DNA of 5,587 nt from Candidatus Aminicenantota bacterium. GTDB lineage: Bacteria; Acidobacteriota; Aminicenantia; Aminicenantales; Aminicenantaceae. The first letter of the stretch is position 1. Each line of letters begins with the position of its first letter. The notes under the pieces were generated by a model. That model did no database searches. It saw nothing but the letters and a program-made list of their open reading frames with translations, and was not told the DNA's origin. The stretch spans positions 1-5,587 of the forward strand of contig JAUWVG010000194.1 of NCBI GenBank assembly GCA_030617525.1, given 5' to 3'. Shown one piece after another: positions 5,162 through 5,587 of the stretch. Both the position numbers and the translations under genes were made by a program.

Positions 5162-5587
5162 GATGTCTTCTTCTCGGCCAGCTCATATGCCAGAGGAATG
5201 AGGATAAGTGTTAAAAATGTTGAGAGCATCAAACCTCCAATAACAGAAATAGCTAAAGGCTGCTGGAGCTCTGCTCCTTTCCCTAAACCCAGGGACATGG
5301 GAAAAAGTCCCAGGGCCGTTGTGACCGTTGTCATCAGAATAGGCCTCAAACGGACGCGGCTGGCCTCCATAATGGCCTCCCGAACAGCCAATCCCCTCTT
5401 CCTCAATTGATTGGTGTAGTCAATCTTGACGATGGCGTCATTAACTACAATCCCCGCTAAAACCACCATGCCTATGATAGAAATGACATTTAATGTCTGC
5501 CCGGTTATAAGCAGAGCCCATACGGCACCGATTAATCCCATAGGCAGCGTAAAAAGAATAAGAAAGGGATGGCGCAGCGACTCAAAT
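5158..5587 (-). CDS. RND efflux transporter, C-terminal 142 residues (cut by window edge)
   Basis: The frame is open to the right edge (first whole codon at 5586), and the visible protein begins FESLRHPFLILFTLPMGLIG, the typical end of TM8 and start of TM9 in RND permeases. It continues with TM10 (GMVVLAGIVVNDAIVKIDYTN), the conserved RLRPILMTTVTTALGLFP of TM11, and TM12 (AISVIGGLMLSTFLTLILIPLAYEL) before a short tail EKKTS. An internal Met at 5541 is not the true start. The TM10 relay lysine of AcrB is again Asn, and the residue after it is Asp where the downstream paralogue has Asn. The stop overlaps the start of the complete RND gene, so the two are an operon pair. Tandem RND genes occur in heteromeric pumps such as MdtBC; that this pair acts so is inference. 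The adaptor and channel genes would lie beyond the right edge. Confidence 0.92.
   Translation of the reverse strand, partial: FESLRHPFLILFTLPMGLIGAVWALLITGQTLNVISIIGMVVLAGIVVNDAIVKIDYTNQLRKRGLAVREAIMEASRVRLRPILMTTVTTALGLFPMSLGLGKGAELQQPLAISVIGGLMLSTFLTLILIPLAYELAEKKTS

Overview
The window is a stretch of bacterial chromosome in which every recognisable gene lies on the minus strand. Tandem RND-type efflux pump genes imply a Gram-negative cell envelope. The lineage cannot be fixed from the sequence. The repeat-rich intergenic DNA, with octamer arrays of the GGATTCAA/GGGTTCGA type, would suit an environmental phylum such as Aminicenantes/Acidobacteriota or a deltaproteobacterium, but that is only an impression.

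Layout, read along the minus strand from right to left. (1) 5587-5158 is the C-terminal end of an RND transporter, cut by the window edge. (2) 5161-2084 is a complete 1025-residue RND transporter whose ATG overlaps the stop codon of the first, so the two form a translationally coupled pair that may make a two-subunit pump. (3) 2083-1632 is a 452-bp intergenic region without a credible gene. It holds a large hairpin (about 1961-2042), an inverted pair of degenerate 8-bp tandem repeats (1790-1824 and 1907-1941), and copy B of a structured 81-bp repeat (1696-1776). (4) 1631-558 is a complete PLP enzyme of the D-cysteine desulfhydrase/ACC deaminase family, with residues that favour the desulfhydrase side. 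(5) 557-220 is a 338-bp intergenic region mostly filled by a palindromic element of about 205 bp. The element is bracketed by near-identical 12-bp direct repeats and contains copy A of the 81-bp repeat. (6) 219-1 is the N-terminal 73 codons of a threonine/serine dehydratase-like PLP enzyme, cut by the left edge.

The two PLP enzymes are both fold-type II and probably deaminate small amino acids (cysteine, serine or threonine-like) to 2-oxo acids. The pump pair belongs to an envelope export operon whose other parts lie outside the window. No direct functional link between pump and enzymes is visible.

The most interesting signal is non-coding. The two 81-bp repeat copies align without gaps at about 79% identity, flank the desulfhydrase-like gene in opposite orientations, and share two hairpins in which base pairs are changed on both sides (C-G to T-A, A-T to G-C). 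One copy forms an arm of an apparent MITE-like insertion with a putative target-site duplication.
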